Shown in pieces: positions 21,374-31,521 of a DNA stretch of 64,000 nucleotides. A program made the position numbers and the translations under genes. Positions within the stretch are counted from its first letter, which is position 1. Every line of letters starts with the position of its first letter. Origin of the DNA: Chitinophagaceae bacterium (GTDB lineage Bacteria > Bacteroidota > Bacteroidia > Chitinophagales > Chitinophagaceae); NCBI GenBank assembly GCA_016722465.1, contig JADKJC010000013.1, forward strand, positions 62,001 to 126,000. The letters run 5' to 3'. The notes under the pieces are model-generated. The model worked only from the letters and a program-made list of their open reading frames with translations. It was not told where the DNA came from and did not search any database.

Positions 21374-21445
21374 CAGACTCTTGTTTAATAGTCATTGATA
21401 AAACTGCTCACAGTTTTTTTCACAAGTCCATAACAAAATCAGCAT

Positions 21446-21453
21446 TACTTTCG
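21446..21453 (+). promoter_or_regulatory. Possible -7 element for the DUF5686 gene
   Basis: TACTTTCG is a one-base variant of TAnnTTTG, 18 bases before the start codon. No -33 TTTG is visible at the right distance, so the call is weak. Confidence 0.25.
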
Positions 21454-21470
21454 TCGCATCAACAACTAGT

Positions 21471-24016
21471 ATGAGAAAAATTTTACTGCTTCTTTTTATC
21501 ATCATCGCTATTCGTTCTTCCGCACAAAAAATTCATGGGGTTGTTTTTTCAGACAAGGGAGATTTACTGCCTTATTCCTCCATCACTTTAAAGGGTACCA
21601 CTATCGGGGCCAGTGCCAATAACAGGGCTAAGTATGCCATTAATGTAAAACCGGGAACTTATACGTTGGTTTGCCAGCATATTGGCTATGCTGCACAGGA
21701 AAAAAAAGTGACGGTAACTGCCAATGATGAAGAAGTGATTTTCACTTTAAACGAACAGAAGCTGGCTTTAAAAGAAGTGGTGATAAAGAATGGGGAAGAC
21801 CCGGCTTATCAAATTATAAGAGCGGCCATTAAAAAACGTCCCGTGTATAATAAAGAAGTGAATGCATTTACCTGCGATCTTTACACCAAGGATATGATCA
21901 AACTGAGGCGCCTGCCAAAAAGGATACTGGGCCAGAGAGTACCCGATGAAGACAGGAAGGATATGGGCCTGGATACAACCGGAGTTGGTATTATTTATTT
22001 GTCTGAATCGTTGGCATCGGTGGCTTCTCAAAAGCCGGATAATTTTAAACTGGAAGTAAAGAGCAGCAGGGTGAGCGGCAGTGATGGTTTTGGTTTTACG
22101 TTTCCTACTTTTATCAGCCTGTATCAAAACAATGTGATACTGTTTACACAAAAATTAAATCCCCGTGGTTTTATTTCTCCGATTGCTGACGGTGCGTTGA
22201 ATTATTACAGGTACAAATACCTTGGTAGTTTTTGGGAGGATGGTAAAGAGATCAACAGCATCCGGGTTACTCCTAAACGGGAGTACGAGCCTTTGTTCTC
22301 CGGTATTATCAATATTACCGAAAATGACTGGCGCATTCATAGCCTCGACCTGGTACTGACAAAAAAATCGCAGTTAGAGATCATTGATACGTTGCAGGTA
22401 ACACAATTTCATGTGCCGGTTACTAATGATACCTGGCGTGCAAAGAACCAATTGATCCATTTCAATTTCAGCCAGTTTGGGATTGATGCCGTGGGAAATT
22501 TTGTAAGCGTTTATTCCAACTATAATCTGCAGCCGGTATTTGCAAAAGATTTTTTTGATAATGTTATTATCAAGTATGACACCGGTGTAAACAAAAAGCC
22601 AAAAGCTTACTGGGATACTATCAGGCCTGTGCCGCTGGAAAAAGAAGAAGCAAGGGACTATGTGGTTAAAGACAGTTTGTTTGAAGTGAACAAAGACTCA
22701 GCAAAAAGCCAGCTGGCTGCTGATGTGTTGAATGCCAAGCAGGGAAAAATCAATCCCCTGGATATTTTCTGGGGAGGTGTCAGGAGAACCCATTACACCA
22801 AAGAAGGTTCATACAGCTGGTCATTCAATCCATTGATTAAAGAGCTGGAGTACAATCCTGCAGAAGGATTGGTCATCAATGCTGCCGGTTCTTACCGGAA
22901 GTACCTGAAGGAGGCGAAGACAAATCTCACCATAAGTCCAAACCTTCGTTATGGAATCAGCAACCAACACTTCAATGGCTGGCTGGAAGTGAATTTACGG
23001 ACAAGGGATTATGAGCCGCAGGGAAAATTAAAACGGCAGAGCTGGACATTCTCCGGGGGCAGAAGGGTTACGCAGTTCAACAGGGAAAGCCCTATCATGC
23101 CCCTCATCAATACCATCAGTACCTTGTTCTATGGCGATAATTTTATGAAGACCTATGAAAATGTTTTTGGGAATATCATATACAGCAAGCGGTATGAGAA
23201 TGGTCTGCGGTTTAACATCAATGCCTTGTATGAAAACCGGAAACCGCTGAACAATACCACGAAGTACACATTTTTCAAAAAAGACAGTGTGCACATCACA
23301 CCCAATTTTCCTTACGACAGGATCAGTTCGCAGTTTGCACCACACCAGGCATTGATTGTGGGATTTGATGTGAGCTTTAAACCGGGGCAAAAATACATCC
23401 AGTTTCCCGATAGCAAAATGCCTATCAGTTCGAAGTATCCAACATTTACATTCAATTATACCAGGGGCATCAATAAAGTATTAGGCAGCGATGTGGATTT
23501 TGATAAATGGAAATTCAGTGTGTATGACGATGTGAATTTCAGGATCGCAGGCTTGCTGAAATACAGGGTCGGCATTGGTGGTTTCTTAAATGACAAATCA
23601 GTTTTCATACAGGATTACCAGCATTTCAATGGCAACCTTACGGCAGCCGCCAGCGATTATGTAAATAGTTTTCAGTTGGTGAGTTACTATGCATTCAGTA
23701 ATACAGCCCCCTTTTTTGTACAGGCACATTTGGAACATCACTTCAATGGTTTACTTACCAATAAAATACCTTACTTCCGGAAATTGAACTGGCACCTGGT
23801 GGCCGGCACCAATACTTTTATGTAAATGAAAATAACAATCACGTAGAGTTATTTGCCGGTATTGAAAATATCCTCAAACTTTTCAGGGTGGATCTTGTGG
23901 CAGGCATCGACAAGGGCAGTCCAAATCGACTGGCACTGCGTATTGGTTATGGGGGATTGATCGGAGGGAATATGAATATCAACCGTAAGGATGGTAGTGT
24001 ATCAATCGGGTTCTAA
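21471..24016 (+). CDS. DUF5686 / carboxypeptidase-like regulatory domain outer-membrane protein (frameshift near the 3' end)
   Basis: An outer-membrane protein with a signal peptide (MRKILLLLFIIIAIRSSAQ), then a carboxypeptidase D regulatory-like domain at about residues 20-100 (GVVFSDKGDLLPYSSITLKG, GTYTLVCQHIGY). A long DUF5686 region resembling a beta-barrel follows. The first frame stops at 23825 after TNTFM. The next frame continues in register (YVNENNNHVELFAGIENILK ... GYGGLIGG ... SVSIGF) to a stop at 24014-24016. One missing T in CTTTTATG at about 23815-23821 explains it. Joined length is about 848 residues, normal for the family. Its function is not established. Confidence 0.85.
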
Positions 24017-24050
24017 TTTTTTTATTACCAACTGTAGTTTTTCATAGCAT

Positions 24051-24072
24051 CATCGTTGTGTCACTCACTTTT
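24051..24072. repeat. 22-bp repeat, inverted copy at 38764-38785
   Basis: CATCGTTGTGTCACTCACTT plus two T is the exact reverse complement of 38764-38785 near ilvC. A third, looser copy of its ACAACGATG core lies at 6573-6592 before rpoC. All three are intergenic. Confidence 0.6.
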
Positions 24073-24117
24073 GCTTTTTGTTCTTTATTGAGCGGTACAG
24101 AATTTCATCAGTTACAC

Positions 24118-24125
24118 TATCTTTG
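24118..24125 (+). promoter_or_regulatory. Candidate -7 element upstream of trhO
   Basis: TATCTTTG matches TAnnTTTG and lies 112 bases before the trhO start. No well-spaced -33 TTTG is present. A transcript from here would include the two stem-loops at 24156-24213 in its 5' untranslated region. Confidence 0.35.
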
Positions 24126-24155
24126 CCATTCAATTTGGTTTGCCCTGCAAGCATC

Positions 24156-24213
24156 CAATCCTGAGTGTAGTCGAAGGATTGTTTTGATCAGTCTGAGCGT
24201 AGTCGAAGACTGA
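24156..24213. repeat. Pair of stem-loops with conserved loop and covarying arms
   Basis: Unit 1: arms CAATCC (24156-24161) and GGATTG (24176-24181) around loop TGAGTGTAGTCGAA. Unit 2: arms TCAGTC (24188-24193) and GACTGA (24208-24213) around loop TGAGCGTAGTCGAA. Loops are 14 bases and differ at one position. The arms differ in sequence yet both pair perfectly over 6 bp. The spacer is six bases. They lie just before trhO. Confidence 0.7.
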
Positions 24214-24236
24214 ATTAAAATTCAAATTAAAAAACT

Positions 24237-25370
24237 ATGGCAGTATTACACAACCGTGTCTCCCAGGCGGAGCTCAAAAAGAAATTGTACGAAGAAACAG
24301 AAAAGCGTACCACCATTTCCTTTTACCATTATTTTCCCATCAGCGATCCTCAGCAGTTTAGGGATGAGTTGTACAAAGCCCTTAATGAAATAAAAGTATT
24401 TGGTAGAATATACGTTGCACAGGAGGGCATCAATGCACAGATCAGTGTACCGGAAAGCAATTTTGATGCGTTGAAAGATCACCTGTACTCAATTGAACCA
24501 CTCAATGGTATTCGGCTTAACATCGCAGTAGATGATGATGGTAAATCTTTCTGGGTATTGAAAATAAAAGTAAGGGAGAAGATCGTAGCTGATGGCATCA
24601 ATGATCCTTCCTTTAGTATGGAGAACAAAGGCCGCTATGTAAATGCTGCACAGATGAACGAATTGCTGCAGGATGAACAGACCGTTGTGATCGATATGCG
24701 TAACCATTACGAGTATGAAGTAGGGCATTTTGAAAAAGCCATAGAAATTCCGAGCGATACATTCAGGGAACAATTGCCCATGGCGGTGGATATGATGAAG
24801 GACCAGAAGGACAAGAATATCATTATGTACTGCACTGGCGGCATCCGTTGCGAAAAGGCGAGCGCTTACATGCTGCACAATGGATTTAAAAATGTATTTC
24901 ACCTGGAAGGCGGCATTATCAATTACGCAAAGCAGGCAAAAGAAATTAATGTAGAAAGCAAATTCATTGGTAAAAACTTTGTGTTCGACGACAGGCTGGG
25001 GGAGCGGATTACAGACGACATCATTGCCAAATGCCACCAATGCGGCAAGCCTGCCGATACACATACCAATTGGAAAAATGATGGTTGCCATTTGCTCTTC
25101 ATCCAATGTGAGGAATGTGCAGCTAAATATGACGGGTGCTGCAGCACCGAATGCCAAACGGTTTACAACCTGCCCGAAGAAGAACAAAAGGAATTAAGAA
25201 AAGGGATTGATAAGGGAAGGATGGTTTTCAATAAGAGTAAACAGCGGTTGCGGCCAAGATTGAATACAGAAAAGATGATAATGCTGTCGCTCTCCTGGTT
25301 GGCAACTAATAAAAAATTACCGGAAGGGTCGAAATTGAAATTGCGTGGCTTTACACCTAACGTTGACTGA
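24237..25370 (+). CDS. trhO: tRNA uridine(34) hydroxylase TrhO (rhodanese domain), abnormal C-terminus
   Basis: TrhO (YceA) makes 5-hydroxyuridine at position 34 of tRNAs. The order is an N-terminal alpha/beta domain (EGINAQIS, about residues 60-70), a rhodanese domain at about 125-225 with the active Cys199 in YCTGGIRC, and a C-terminal Cys-rich region ([17 protein letters not shown]). The family-like sequence ends at [11 protein letters not shown] near residue 343. The last 34 residues are the antisense of the convergent lactonase gene and are not TrhO-like. The gene seems to have lost its own stop codon at a junction near 25250-25268, so the true protein was probably about 345 residues. 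Confidence 0.9.
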   Translation: MAVLHNRVSQAELKKKLYEETEKRTTISFYHYFPISDPQQFRDELYKALNEIKVFGRIYVAQEGINAQISVPESNFDALKDHLYSIEPLNGIRLNIAVDDDGKSFWVLKIKVREKIVADGINDPSFSMENKGRYVNAAQMNELLQDEQTVVIDMRNHYEYEVGHFEKAIEIPSDTFREQLPMAVDMMKDQKDKNIIMYCTGGIRCEKASAYMLHNGFKNVFHLEGGIINYAKQAKEINVESKFIGKNFVFDDRLGERITDDIIAKCHQCGKPADTHTNWKNDGCHLLFIQCEECAAKYDGCCSTECQTVYNLPEEEQKELRKGIDKGRMVFNKSKQRLRPRLNTEKMIMLSLSWLATNKKLPEGSKLKLRGFTPNVD

Positions 25371-26305
25371 TGCCCTACTACAGATAGTATACCTGTTGCC
25401 GCATCAATAGAAAATATTGCCAGGTCATTTAACTCACCACGATTAGATGCGTATAAGAATTTTCCATCAGGGGATACATGTATATCAGCGCCGCCTAAGC
25501 TTCCTTTGTAACCTTCCGGCACTGCACTGATGGTTTGAAATAATTTCAATTTACCATCTGCTGCAAAATTAAATGCGGCCACTGTGCCACTTAATTCTTC
25601 GGTGAGGTAAACAAATTTTTGCGAAGGATGAATGGCCACATGCCTTGGACCGGAGCCTGCACTCACACTGATAGAAGCATTTTCATTGACGGTAGCAGTT
25701 CCGTTCACAGCATCAAAATCATATACCATCAACTTGTCAATGCCAAGGTCGGCCACGAGTAAATACTTATTGTCAGCACTAAAAACAGTAGTATGTACAT
25801 GTGCCTTTTCCTGCCTTTCTTTATTTGCACTTTTACCATGGTGCTGCACAGTGGTTGTTGCTGCCGCAACTGTGCCATCTTCATTCACGGGCAACACCGA
25901 AAAAGAGCCACCGGTATAATTAGCTGCAACAGCCCATTTGCCGGTTTTATCAAAAGCAATATAGCAGGGATGATTGCCACCACTTGTTTGCTGGTTGATG
26001 AAACTTAAATGCTTTTTCTTTTTATTAAATTTGTAAGCACTCACCATACCGCCATTGTTCAGCGAATCGGCATCTTCATTTACGGCATACAAATATTTCT
26101 TATCAGGAGAAACAGCAAGAAAGGATGGGTTGGAACTTTTGGTAGAACTGATAAAACTGTTATCGCCATTACCGGTATTGAAATCATAAATATAAATGCC
26201 TTCGCTTTTGCCGCTGGTGTAAGTGCCAATAATAAGTTTACAGCTATTTTGTGCAGCAGCAGAGAAGGTTAAGAAAAGAAAAATAACCGGCAATAGTTTT
26301 TTCAT
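25163..26305 (-). CDS. Lactonase / 6-phosphogluconolactonase-like beta-propeller, exported, C-terminus lost
   Basis: A seven-bladed propeller protein of the YkgB/Pgl type with a signal peptide ([19 protein letters not shown]). Typical stretches are [67 protein letters not shown] and [13 protein letters not shown]. Family sequence runs to [12 protein letters not shown], after which about 25 expected residues are missing. Instead the frame runs into antisense of trhO ([12 protein letters not shown] and on) and stops 208 bases inside that gene. The closing blade is therefore incomplete. As an exported protein it may not act on 6-phosphogluconolactone at all; the substrate is uncertain. Confidence 0.85.
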   Translation of the reverse strand: MKKLLPVIFLFLTFSAAAQNSCKLIIGTYTSGKSEGIYIYDFNTGNGDNSFISSTKSSNPSFLAVSPDKKYLYAVNEDADSLNNGGMVSAYKFNKKKKHLSFINQQTSGGNHPCYIAFDKTGKWAVAANYTGGSFSVLPVNEDGTVAAATTTVQHHGKSANKERQEKAHVHTTVFSADNKYLLVADLGIDKLMVYDFDAVNGTATVNENASISVSAGSGPRHVAIHPSQKFVYLTEELSGTVAAFNFAADGKLKLFQTISAVPEGYKGSLGGADIHVSPDGKFLYASNRGELNDLAIFSIDAATGILSVVGHQSTLGVKPRNFNFDPSGNFLLVANQESDSIIIFSVFNLGRNRCLLLLKTILPLSIPFLNSFCSSSGRL

Positions 26306-26394
26306 ATTTGCAATGTTATAGTTTAAATATTCGTTCGTATTAATGTCAGTCTAAAAAGATGCACCATAAAGTTTTAGAGTCATTCTTCGCACAT

Positions 26395-26426
26395 CCCTCT
26401 CCTTTGGAGAGGGGTAGGGGTAAGGT
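26395..26426. repeat. Short palindromic repeat (CCCTCTCC hairpin)
   Basis: CCCTCTCC-TTT-GGAGAGGG (8-bp perfect stem, 26395-26413) followed by GTAGGGGTAAGG. The same build, hairpin then a G-rich tail, recurs at 31337 in leuD and 41866 before gltB. It sits in the 3' flank of the TPR-like gene, with no T-run. Confidence 0.6.
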
Positions 26427-26431
26427 CAAGA

Positions 26432-27984
26432 TTACTTCTTTTCTTCAACTCTTTTCCTGCTAAACTTCTTCCTGATCACCTCCTGCACCGGCACATTCTC
26501 CAGCTTACTCTCCAGCCAGGATATGATGTCAAGATAAACAAATGCCCTTGTTTCAAACCGGTTGTGTTCTTTTTTTTCAACTTCACCAGTAATTTTTCCA
26601 GCTCCGGTTTGATATTTCTTACTGTTACAGAAAATGAACGCCTGATAAATTTGAATATCTCTTCTTCCACCACACTCAGATTTTGCATCTTTGACATGAA
26701 ACGATAGACCGATTTCACCAGGTGATCCAGTATCTCCTCATTGCCCAGTTCGAAATGTGCAATCAGGTGCAGCAGCCTGCTGTAACACTGCAGGTCCGTA
26801 CGCAGGTCTACTTTCCAGTTGATGATCTTATTCAGGTAATCAATGGCTTTTTCATAATCACCGCTGCCAAAATACAGGCAGGCGATCTTGTAATAAAAAA
26901 CTAATATGCGGTGGCGGTCTAAATAGAGCTCGTATTTTTTGATCTGTTCTTCAATAGCCGGAACAGATGCTAACCCTTCTGTAAAACTTCCTTCCAAAAA
27001 GTGTTTATTAAAGAAAGAGATTGTTCTGTAAACAAAACACTGAATGCGGTTATTGGCATTGTCCTTTACAATTTCACTTTTGCAAAAATCATCAAACTTA
27101 GCCAGCGTTTCTTTCAGCTTCTGGTGATTGGTCAGGTTAAAATGTGCCCCCATCAGGTTGTGCATCCCTTTTATGTAATGTGCCGTTTCAATCGCCAGCA
27201 TTTGTGGTTGCTGATCAAACAGGTCCACCCATTTTTGGGTATACCGGTAGTAAGTCAAAAAGTCCTGCCTGATAAAAGCATACCAGCACCAGGTTTGGTA
27301 TAAAAACAATTTCTCGTAAAAACTTTTACAGGTCTGTGGGTCAAAATTGAACTTGCTGTTAAAGAAGTCATTGATCTCGGTTTCTTCTTCTTTGTTGCGG
27401 CAGGGGCCATTCTTGATGTACCAGCTGTATAATTGTAAAGAAAGGTTTGATAGTTTGGATACCAGCACCAGGCTATCATTTACCCCATCGGCTTCATCAC
27501 TTAAATGGTTGGCCCTGTCCTTCATACTACGGGTAATGTATAGGGCCTCAATATTTTTTTCAAAGAACAGTACCTGCTGCAAATGGGTAAGTTGGTTGTT
27601 TTTTTTGGCAAGCTCTTTCATTTTGTCCAGTACTTTCAGGCTTTGGAGATACAACCCTTTGTTGTATAAAATACGGGCATAATCCATTTGCTCATGCAGC
27701 GCAATGTCAATGTTCTTTTCATCTATCAGGCGCAGGCTGCTCAGTATCTGTTTGTACAAATGGGCTTTCAGGTTGCTCAGTTGCTGCTTTTTGATGCCTT
27801 TATTTTTGCTCAGCAGGGTGGCTTCATCATAGTTGTCCATCTTGTCCAACGCATCAAACAGTTGCACGGTTTTTAGCTCCTCCGAGGACGAATTCCGGTT
27901 GGCATACAGCTTGAAATTTCGTTTTTCGCTCTTTTCAAGCGTTTTTATCAGCTGAAACAAGGTATCTGTACTGCGGTTGGGCAT
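26432..27984 (-). CDS. TPR-like helical-repeat protein, unknown function (frameshift near the 3' end)
   Basis: An all-helical, probably cytoplasmic protein. LKVLDKMKELAKKNNQL and YFGSGDYEKAIDYLNKIINW resemble tetratricopeptide repeats; no catalytic motif is seen. The first frame ends at 26476 in an atypical tail (GWRVSWRMCRCRR). Shifting by one base at the run of eight T at 26570-26577 restores a charged helical end (KEHNRFETRAFVYLDIISWL ... RKKFSRKRVEEKK) and a stop at 26432-26434. That gives about 517 residues. It is divergent from leuA. I do not recognise a named family. Confidence 0.7.
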
Positions 27985-28102
27985 CGTAATTTGGTTTCTT
28001 TAAAATCCTTACCTGTACTGCTTTTCAGGACAATACCGGGTGTTTATGTGGCGTAATACAACCCCAATTTTGAACCTTTTAAAGCATATTAACTGTCTAA
28101 AT

Positions 28103-28138
28103 TCGTAAGCGGTGTTAATTATTGTTGGGTACTTACGA
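28103..28138. promoter_or_regulatory. Inverted repeat upstream of leuA, possible operator
   Basis: TCGTAAG (28103-28109) and CTTACGA (28132-28138) form a perfect 7-bp inverted repeat, 22 bases apart, 50 bases before the leuA ATG. It could be a protein-binding site or a leader hairpin. No leader peptide rich in Leu is visible in the same gap, so leuA is not obviously under attenuation. Confidence 0.3.
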
Positions 28139-28187
28139 TTGCACTATCAACAAAAGTAATTAACCGCAGCTAAAAAATCATAATTCT

Positions 28188-29351
28188 ATGTCAGCAAACA
28201 AGGTACACATATTCGATACCACTCTCCGGGATGGTGAGCAGGTGCCCGGTTGTAAGTTGAACACAAAAGAGAAAGTTGAACTGGCACTAAAGCTGGAAGC
28301 GCTGGGGGTTGATATTATCGAAGCAGGCTTTCCTATTTCAAGCCCCGGCGATTTTGAGTCGGTTTCCCAAATATCTGCAGTAATTAAAAATGCCACCGTC
28401 TGCGGATTAACCAGGGCGGTACAAAAAGATATTGAAGTAGCTGCCGAAGCACTTAAAGGCGCCACCCGTCCACGTATCCACACGGGTATCGGCTCATCCG
28501 ACAATCACATCAAATACAAATTTAATTCTACCAGGGAGGAAATCCTGGAACGTGCTGTTGCAGCTGTTAAGCTGGCCAGGAATTTTGTACCTGATGTAGA
28601 ATTCTATGCAGAAGATGCCGGCCGTGCCGATCTTGAATTTTTAGCAAGGTTAGCCGAAGCCGTTATTGCAGCAGGTGCCACCGTGGTAAATGTTCCGGAT
28701 ACCACCGGTTTTTGCCTGCCTCACCAGTACGCCGAAAAGATGGCTTACTTAGTGAACAATGTAAAAAATATTGACAAGGCGATCCTCTCTTGCCATTGCC
28801 ATAACGATCTCGGCCTGGCTACTGCCAATTCTATTGCCGGCGCTATTGCCGGCGCAAGGCAAATTGAATGTACCATCAATGGGATTGGCGAAAGAGCCGG
28901 TAATACATCACTGGAAGAAGTGGTAATGACCATCAAAAAACATCCTGAATTAAATCTTTATACCGGCATTGATGCAACGCAGTTATTGCCCATGAGCCGC
29001 CTCGTTTCTGAAACCATGCGTATGGTGGTGCAGCCGAATAAAGCCGTTGTCGGCGACAATGCCTTCTCTCATTCATCCGGAATTCACCAGGATGGATTTT
29101 TGAAGGAAGCCACTACGTATGAAATTATTGCACCGGAAGAAGTAGGTGCAGACACGTCTAAAATTGTATTAACCGCCAGGAGCGGCAGAAGCGCTCTGGC
29201 TTATCGTTTTAAAAACCTTGGGTATGAGTTTAACCGGGATGATGTGGATACATTGTATGGTTGCTTTTTAAAAGTAGCGGATAGTAAAAAGGAAGTAAAG
29301 GATGAAGATTTAAAGGCATTGGCTGAAACACATTTGCAGGTGCATGCCTGA
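28188..29351 (+). CDS. leuA: 2-isopropylmalate synthase (short form)
   Basis: First committed step of leucine synthesis: acetyl-CoA plus 2-oxoisovalerate gives 2-isopropylmalate. 387 residues with the catalytic-barrel motifs [13 protein letters not shown] (residues 9-21), [15 protein letters not shown] (metal-binding His pair) and [14 protein letters not shown]. The accessory helices with the [12 protein letters not shown] signature are present. The C-terminal LeuA regulatory domain that binds leucine in the 500-residue enzymes is absent, so classic allosteric leucine inhibition is not expected from sequence. First gene of leuA-leuC-leuD-leuB. Confidence 0.95.
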   Translation: MSANKVHIFDTTLRDGEQVPGCKLNTKEKVELALKLEALGVDIIEAGFPISSPGDFESVSQISAVIKNATVCGLTRAVQKDIEVAAEALKGATRPRIHTGIGSSDNHIKYKFNSTREEILERAVAAVKLARNFVPDVEFYAEDAGRADLEFLARLAEAVIAAGATVVNVPDTTGFCLPHQYAEKMAYLVNNVKNIDKAILSCHCHNDLGLATANSIAGAIAGARQIECTINGIGERAGNTSLEEVVMTIKKHPELNLYTGIDATQLLPMSRLVSETMRMVVQPNKAVVGDNAFSHSSGIHQDGFLKEATTYEIIAPEEVGADTSKIVLTARSGRSALAYRFKNLGYEFNRDDVDTLYGCFLKVADSKKEVKDEDLKALAETHLQVHA

Positions 29352-29352
29352 C

Positions 29353-29383
29353 CGGGTCGGGGCACTTTAAGCGACCTGACCCG
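29353..29383. repeat. Hairpin repeat between leuA and leuC
   Basis: CGGGTC (29353-29358) pairs with GACCCG (29378-29383); alternatively GGTCG (29355-29359) pairs with CGACC (29372-29376). It starts right after the leuA stop and has no T-run. It is probably a dispersed palindromic repeat, not a terminator. Confidence 0.5.
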
Positions 29384-29428
29384 TAACAAAACAATCACTC
29401 TTGAGTTTGTTGAACAACAATAATAACT

Positions 29429-30834
29429 ATGCCGAAAACATTGTTTGAAAAAATCTGGGAAAAGCACGTCATCAAAACAATCGACGGTGGCCCGGCAGTA
29501 TTATACATCGATACACACTTCATTCACGAAGTAACATCGCCGCAGGCATTCAATGGGCTCAACAAAAGGGGCATCAAAGTTTTTCGTCCAGGGCAAACCG
29601 TTGCCACTGCCGATCACAATGTGCCTACGCTCAACCAGCACCTCCCCATCAAAGAAGAACTCAGCCGCATGCAGGTGGATGCACTCATTAAAAACTGTGC
29701 TGAACATGGCGTTGAATTATATGGCCTCGGCCATCCTTACCAGGGCATCGTTCACGTGATCGGACCAGAGCTGGGTGTTACGCAACCGGGCATGACCATT
29801 GTTTGTGGCGATAGCCATACTTCTACACACGGTGCATTTGGTGCTATTGCATTTGGTATTGGTACCAGCGAAGTAGAAATGGTGCTGGCAACACAATGCC
29901 TGATGCAAACCAAACCAAAGCTGATGCGTATCAACGTGGATGGTGAATTGAAAAAGGAGTGGTTTCAAAAGATATCGTGTTATATGTCTTATCAAAAATT
30001 TCTGCAAGCGGCGCTACAGGGTATGCAGTGGAGTTTGCAGGCAGCGCCATCCGTTCTTTAAGCATGGAAGCAAGAATGACCATTTGCAATATGAGTATTG
30101 AAATGGGCGGACGTTGCGGATTGATTGCACCCGACGAAATCACTTTCAACTATATACAGGGACGTGAGTTTGCCCCGCCAGCTGGCGGGGAAGAGTGGGA
30201 CAAAAAACTGGCAGCATGGAAAGCACTTTTCAGCGATGCTGATGCAGCTTTCGATAAAGAATATCATTTTGATGCCTCCGGTATTCAACCAATGATAACG
30301 TACGGCACTAATCCCGGAATGGGCATTGGCATCAGCGAAAATATTCCTACTATAGATACTATTAATGAAAACGACCGATCAGGTTTAAGCAAATCATTGG
30401 CGTATATGGGACTTCACCAGGGAGAAGCTATCAAGGGCCATAAAGTGGATTACGTTTTTATTGGCAGTTGTACCAACTCAAGAATAGAAGACCTGAGAAT
30501 GGTAGCATCATTCGTAAAAGGAAAACAAAAAGCCAGTGATGTGGAAGTGTGGATCGTTCCCGGAAGCAAACAGGTAGAACAGCAGGCCAAGGCAGAAGGC
30601 ATTGATAAAATTTTTGAAGCTGCAGGTTTTCAATTGCGCCAGCCGGGTTGCAGTGCATGTTTGGGAATGAATGAAGATAAGATTCCCTCAGGTAAATACT
30701 GTATCTCAACTTCTAACAGGAATTTTGAAGGAAGACAGGGAGCAGGTGCAAGAACATTGCTGGCAAGCCCGTTAACAGCTGCTGCAGCGGCAATAACTGG
30801 TGTGGTAACAGATGTAAGAGAGTTATTGAATTGA
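29429..30834 (+). CDS. leuC: 3-isopropylmalate dehydratase large subunit (frameshift; in-frame palindrome insertion)
   Basis: Aconitase-family subunit that, with LeuD, isomerises 2- to 3-isopropylmalate. The iron-sulfur Cys are in IGSCTNSR and [28 protein letters not shown] is also typical. The first frame goes wrong after DGELKK at a run of five A (29951-29955). One extra A would give [20 protein letters not shown] and join the second frame to the stop at 30834. The repaired protein is about 468 residues. At 30173-30190 an 18-bp perfect palindrome is translated in frame inside [14 protein letters not shown], where relatives have a shorter loop. Function depends on whether the shift is a sequencing error. 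Confidence 0.93.
30173..30190. repeat. Perfect palindrome inside leuC
   Basis: CCCCGCCAGCTGGCGGGG, an 18-bp perfect palindrome much richer in GC than the surrounding gene. It encodes about six residues (APPAGG) in a loop between [12 protein letters not shown] and WDKKLAAW, without breaking the frame. Confidence 0.8.
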
Positions 30835-30858
30835 TAATTTTTTAATTGATAATTGACA

Positions 30859-31476
30859 ATGAGTAAGGCGAAGGTTGATATTATTAAATCAAAGTTTGTT
30901 CCATTGAATATTGAAAATGTGGATACAGACCAGATTATTCCTGCAAGGTTTTTAAAGGCGACTACAAGAGATGGCTTTGGTAAAAACCTGTTCCGTGACT
31001 GGCGCTATGAAAATGATGATGAAGCAAAACCTAAAGCAGATTTTGTATTGAACCAACCACAATATGCTGGTGATATTTTAGTGGCAGCAAAAAACTTTGG
31101 TTGCGGTTCTTCAAGGGAACATGCAGCCTGGGCCATTTATGATTATGGTTTCAAGGCAGTGGTGTCAAGTTTTTTTGCAGATATATTTAAGAACAACGCA
31201 TTGAACAATGGTTTGCTGCCCGTAACAGTAACAGAAGGCTTTTTACAAAAGATATTTGCAGCATCTGCTGCTGATCCGGACACTCAAATAGAGATCAACC
31301 TGCAGGAACAGACCATCAAATTATTAGGGTCTGAAGTCCCCTCCACTGGAGGGGATTTAGGGGAGGCTTTTGAAATAAGTGCGTATAAAAAAACATGCAT
31401 GCTCAATGGATATGATGATATTGATTACCTGCTGAGCATTAAAGAAGATATTCTGCAATACGAAGCAACGATGTGA
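30859..31476 (+). CDS. leuD: 3-isopropylmalate dehydratase small subunit
   Basis: 205 residues from the ATG at 30859 ([20 protein letters not shown]); a TTG two codons earlier is less likely. Swivelling-domain subunit of the LeuCD isomerase. [14 protein letters not shown] and [15 protein letters not shown] are the family signatures. Near the C terminus, [11 protein letters not shown] is encoded by a palindromic repeat inserted in frame between QTIKLLG and [10 protein letters not shown]. The end, [16 protein letters not shown], is normal. The spacer from leuC consists of AATTGATAATT-type repeats, and no Shine-Dalgarno site is seen. Confidence 0.95.
   Translation: MSKAKVDIIKSKFVPLNIENVDTDQIIPARFLKATTRDGFGKNLFRDWRYENDDEAKPKADFVLNQPQYAGDILVAAKNFGCGSSREHAAWAIYDYGFKAVVSSFFADIFKNNALNNGLLPVTVTEGFLQKIFAASAADPDTQIEINLQEQTIKLLGSEVPSTGGDLGEAFEISAYKKTCMLNGYDDIDYLLSIKEDILQYEATM
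31337..31368. repeat. Palindromic repeat inside leuD
   Basis: TCCCCTCC (31337-31344), loop ACT, GGAGGGGA (31348-31355): an 8-bp perfect stem followed by TTTAGGGGAGG. It has the same hairpin plus G-rich tail build as 26395-26426. It is translated in frame as VPSTGGDLG. Confidence 0.75.
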
Positions 31477-31521
31477 ATTTTTTAACCTGAAACTACAATA
31501 GAAAACTACAATCAAAAAACT

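Noticed and set aside
29353..29383. Terminator after leuA
   Set aside because: Stem is followed by TAACAAAACAATC, without T-run, and leuC follows closely.
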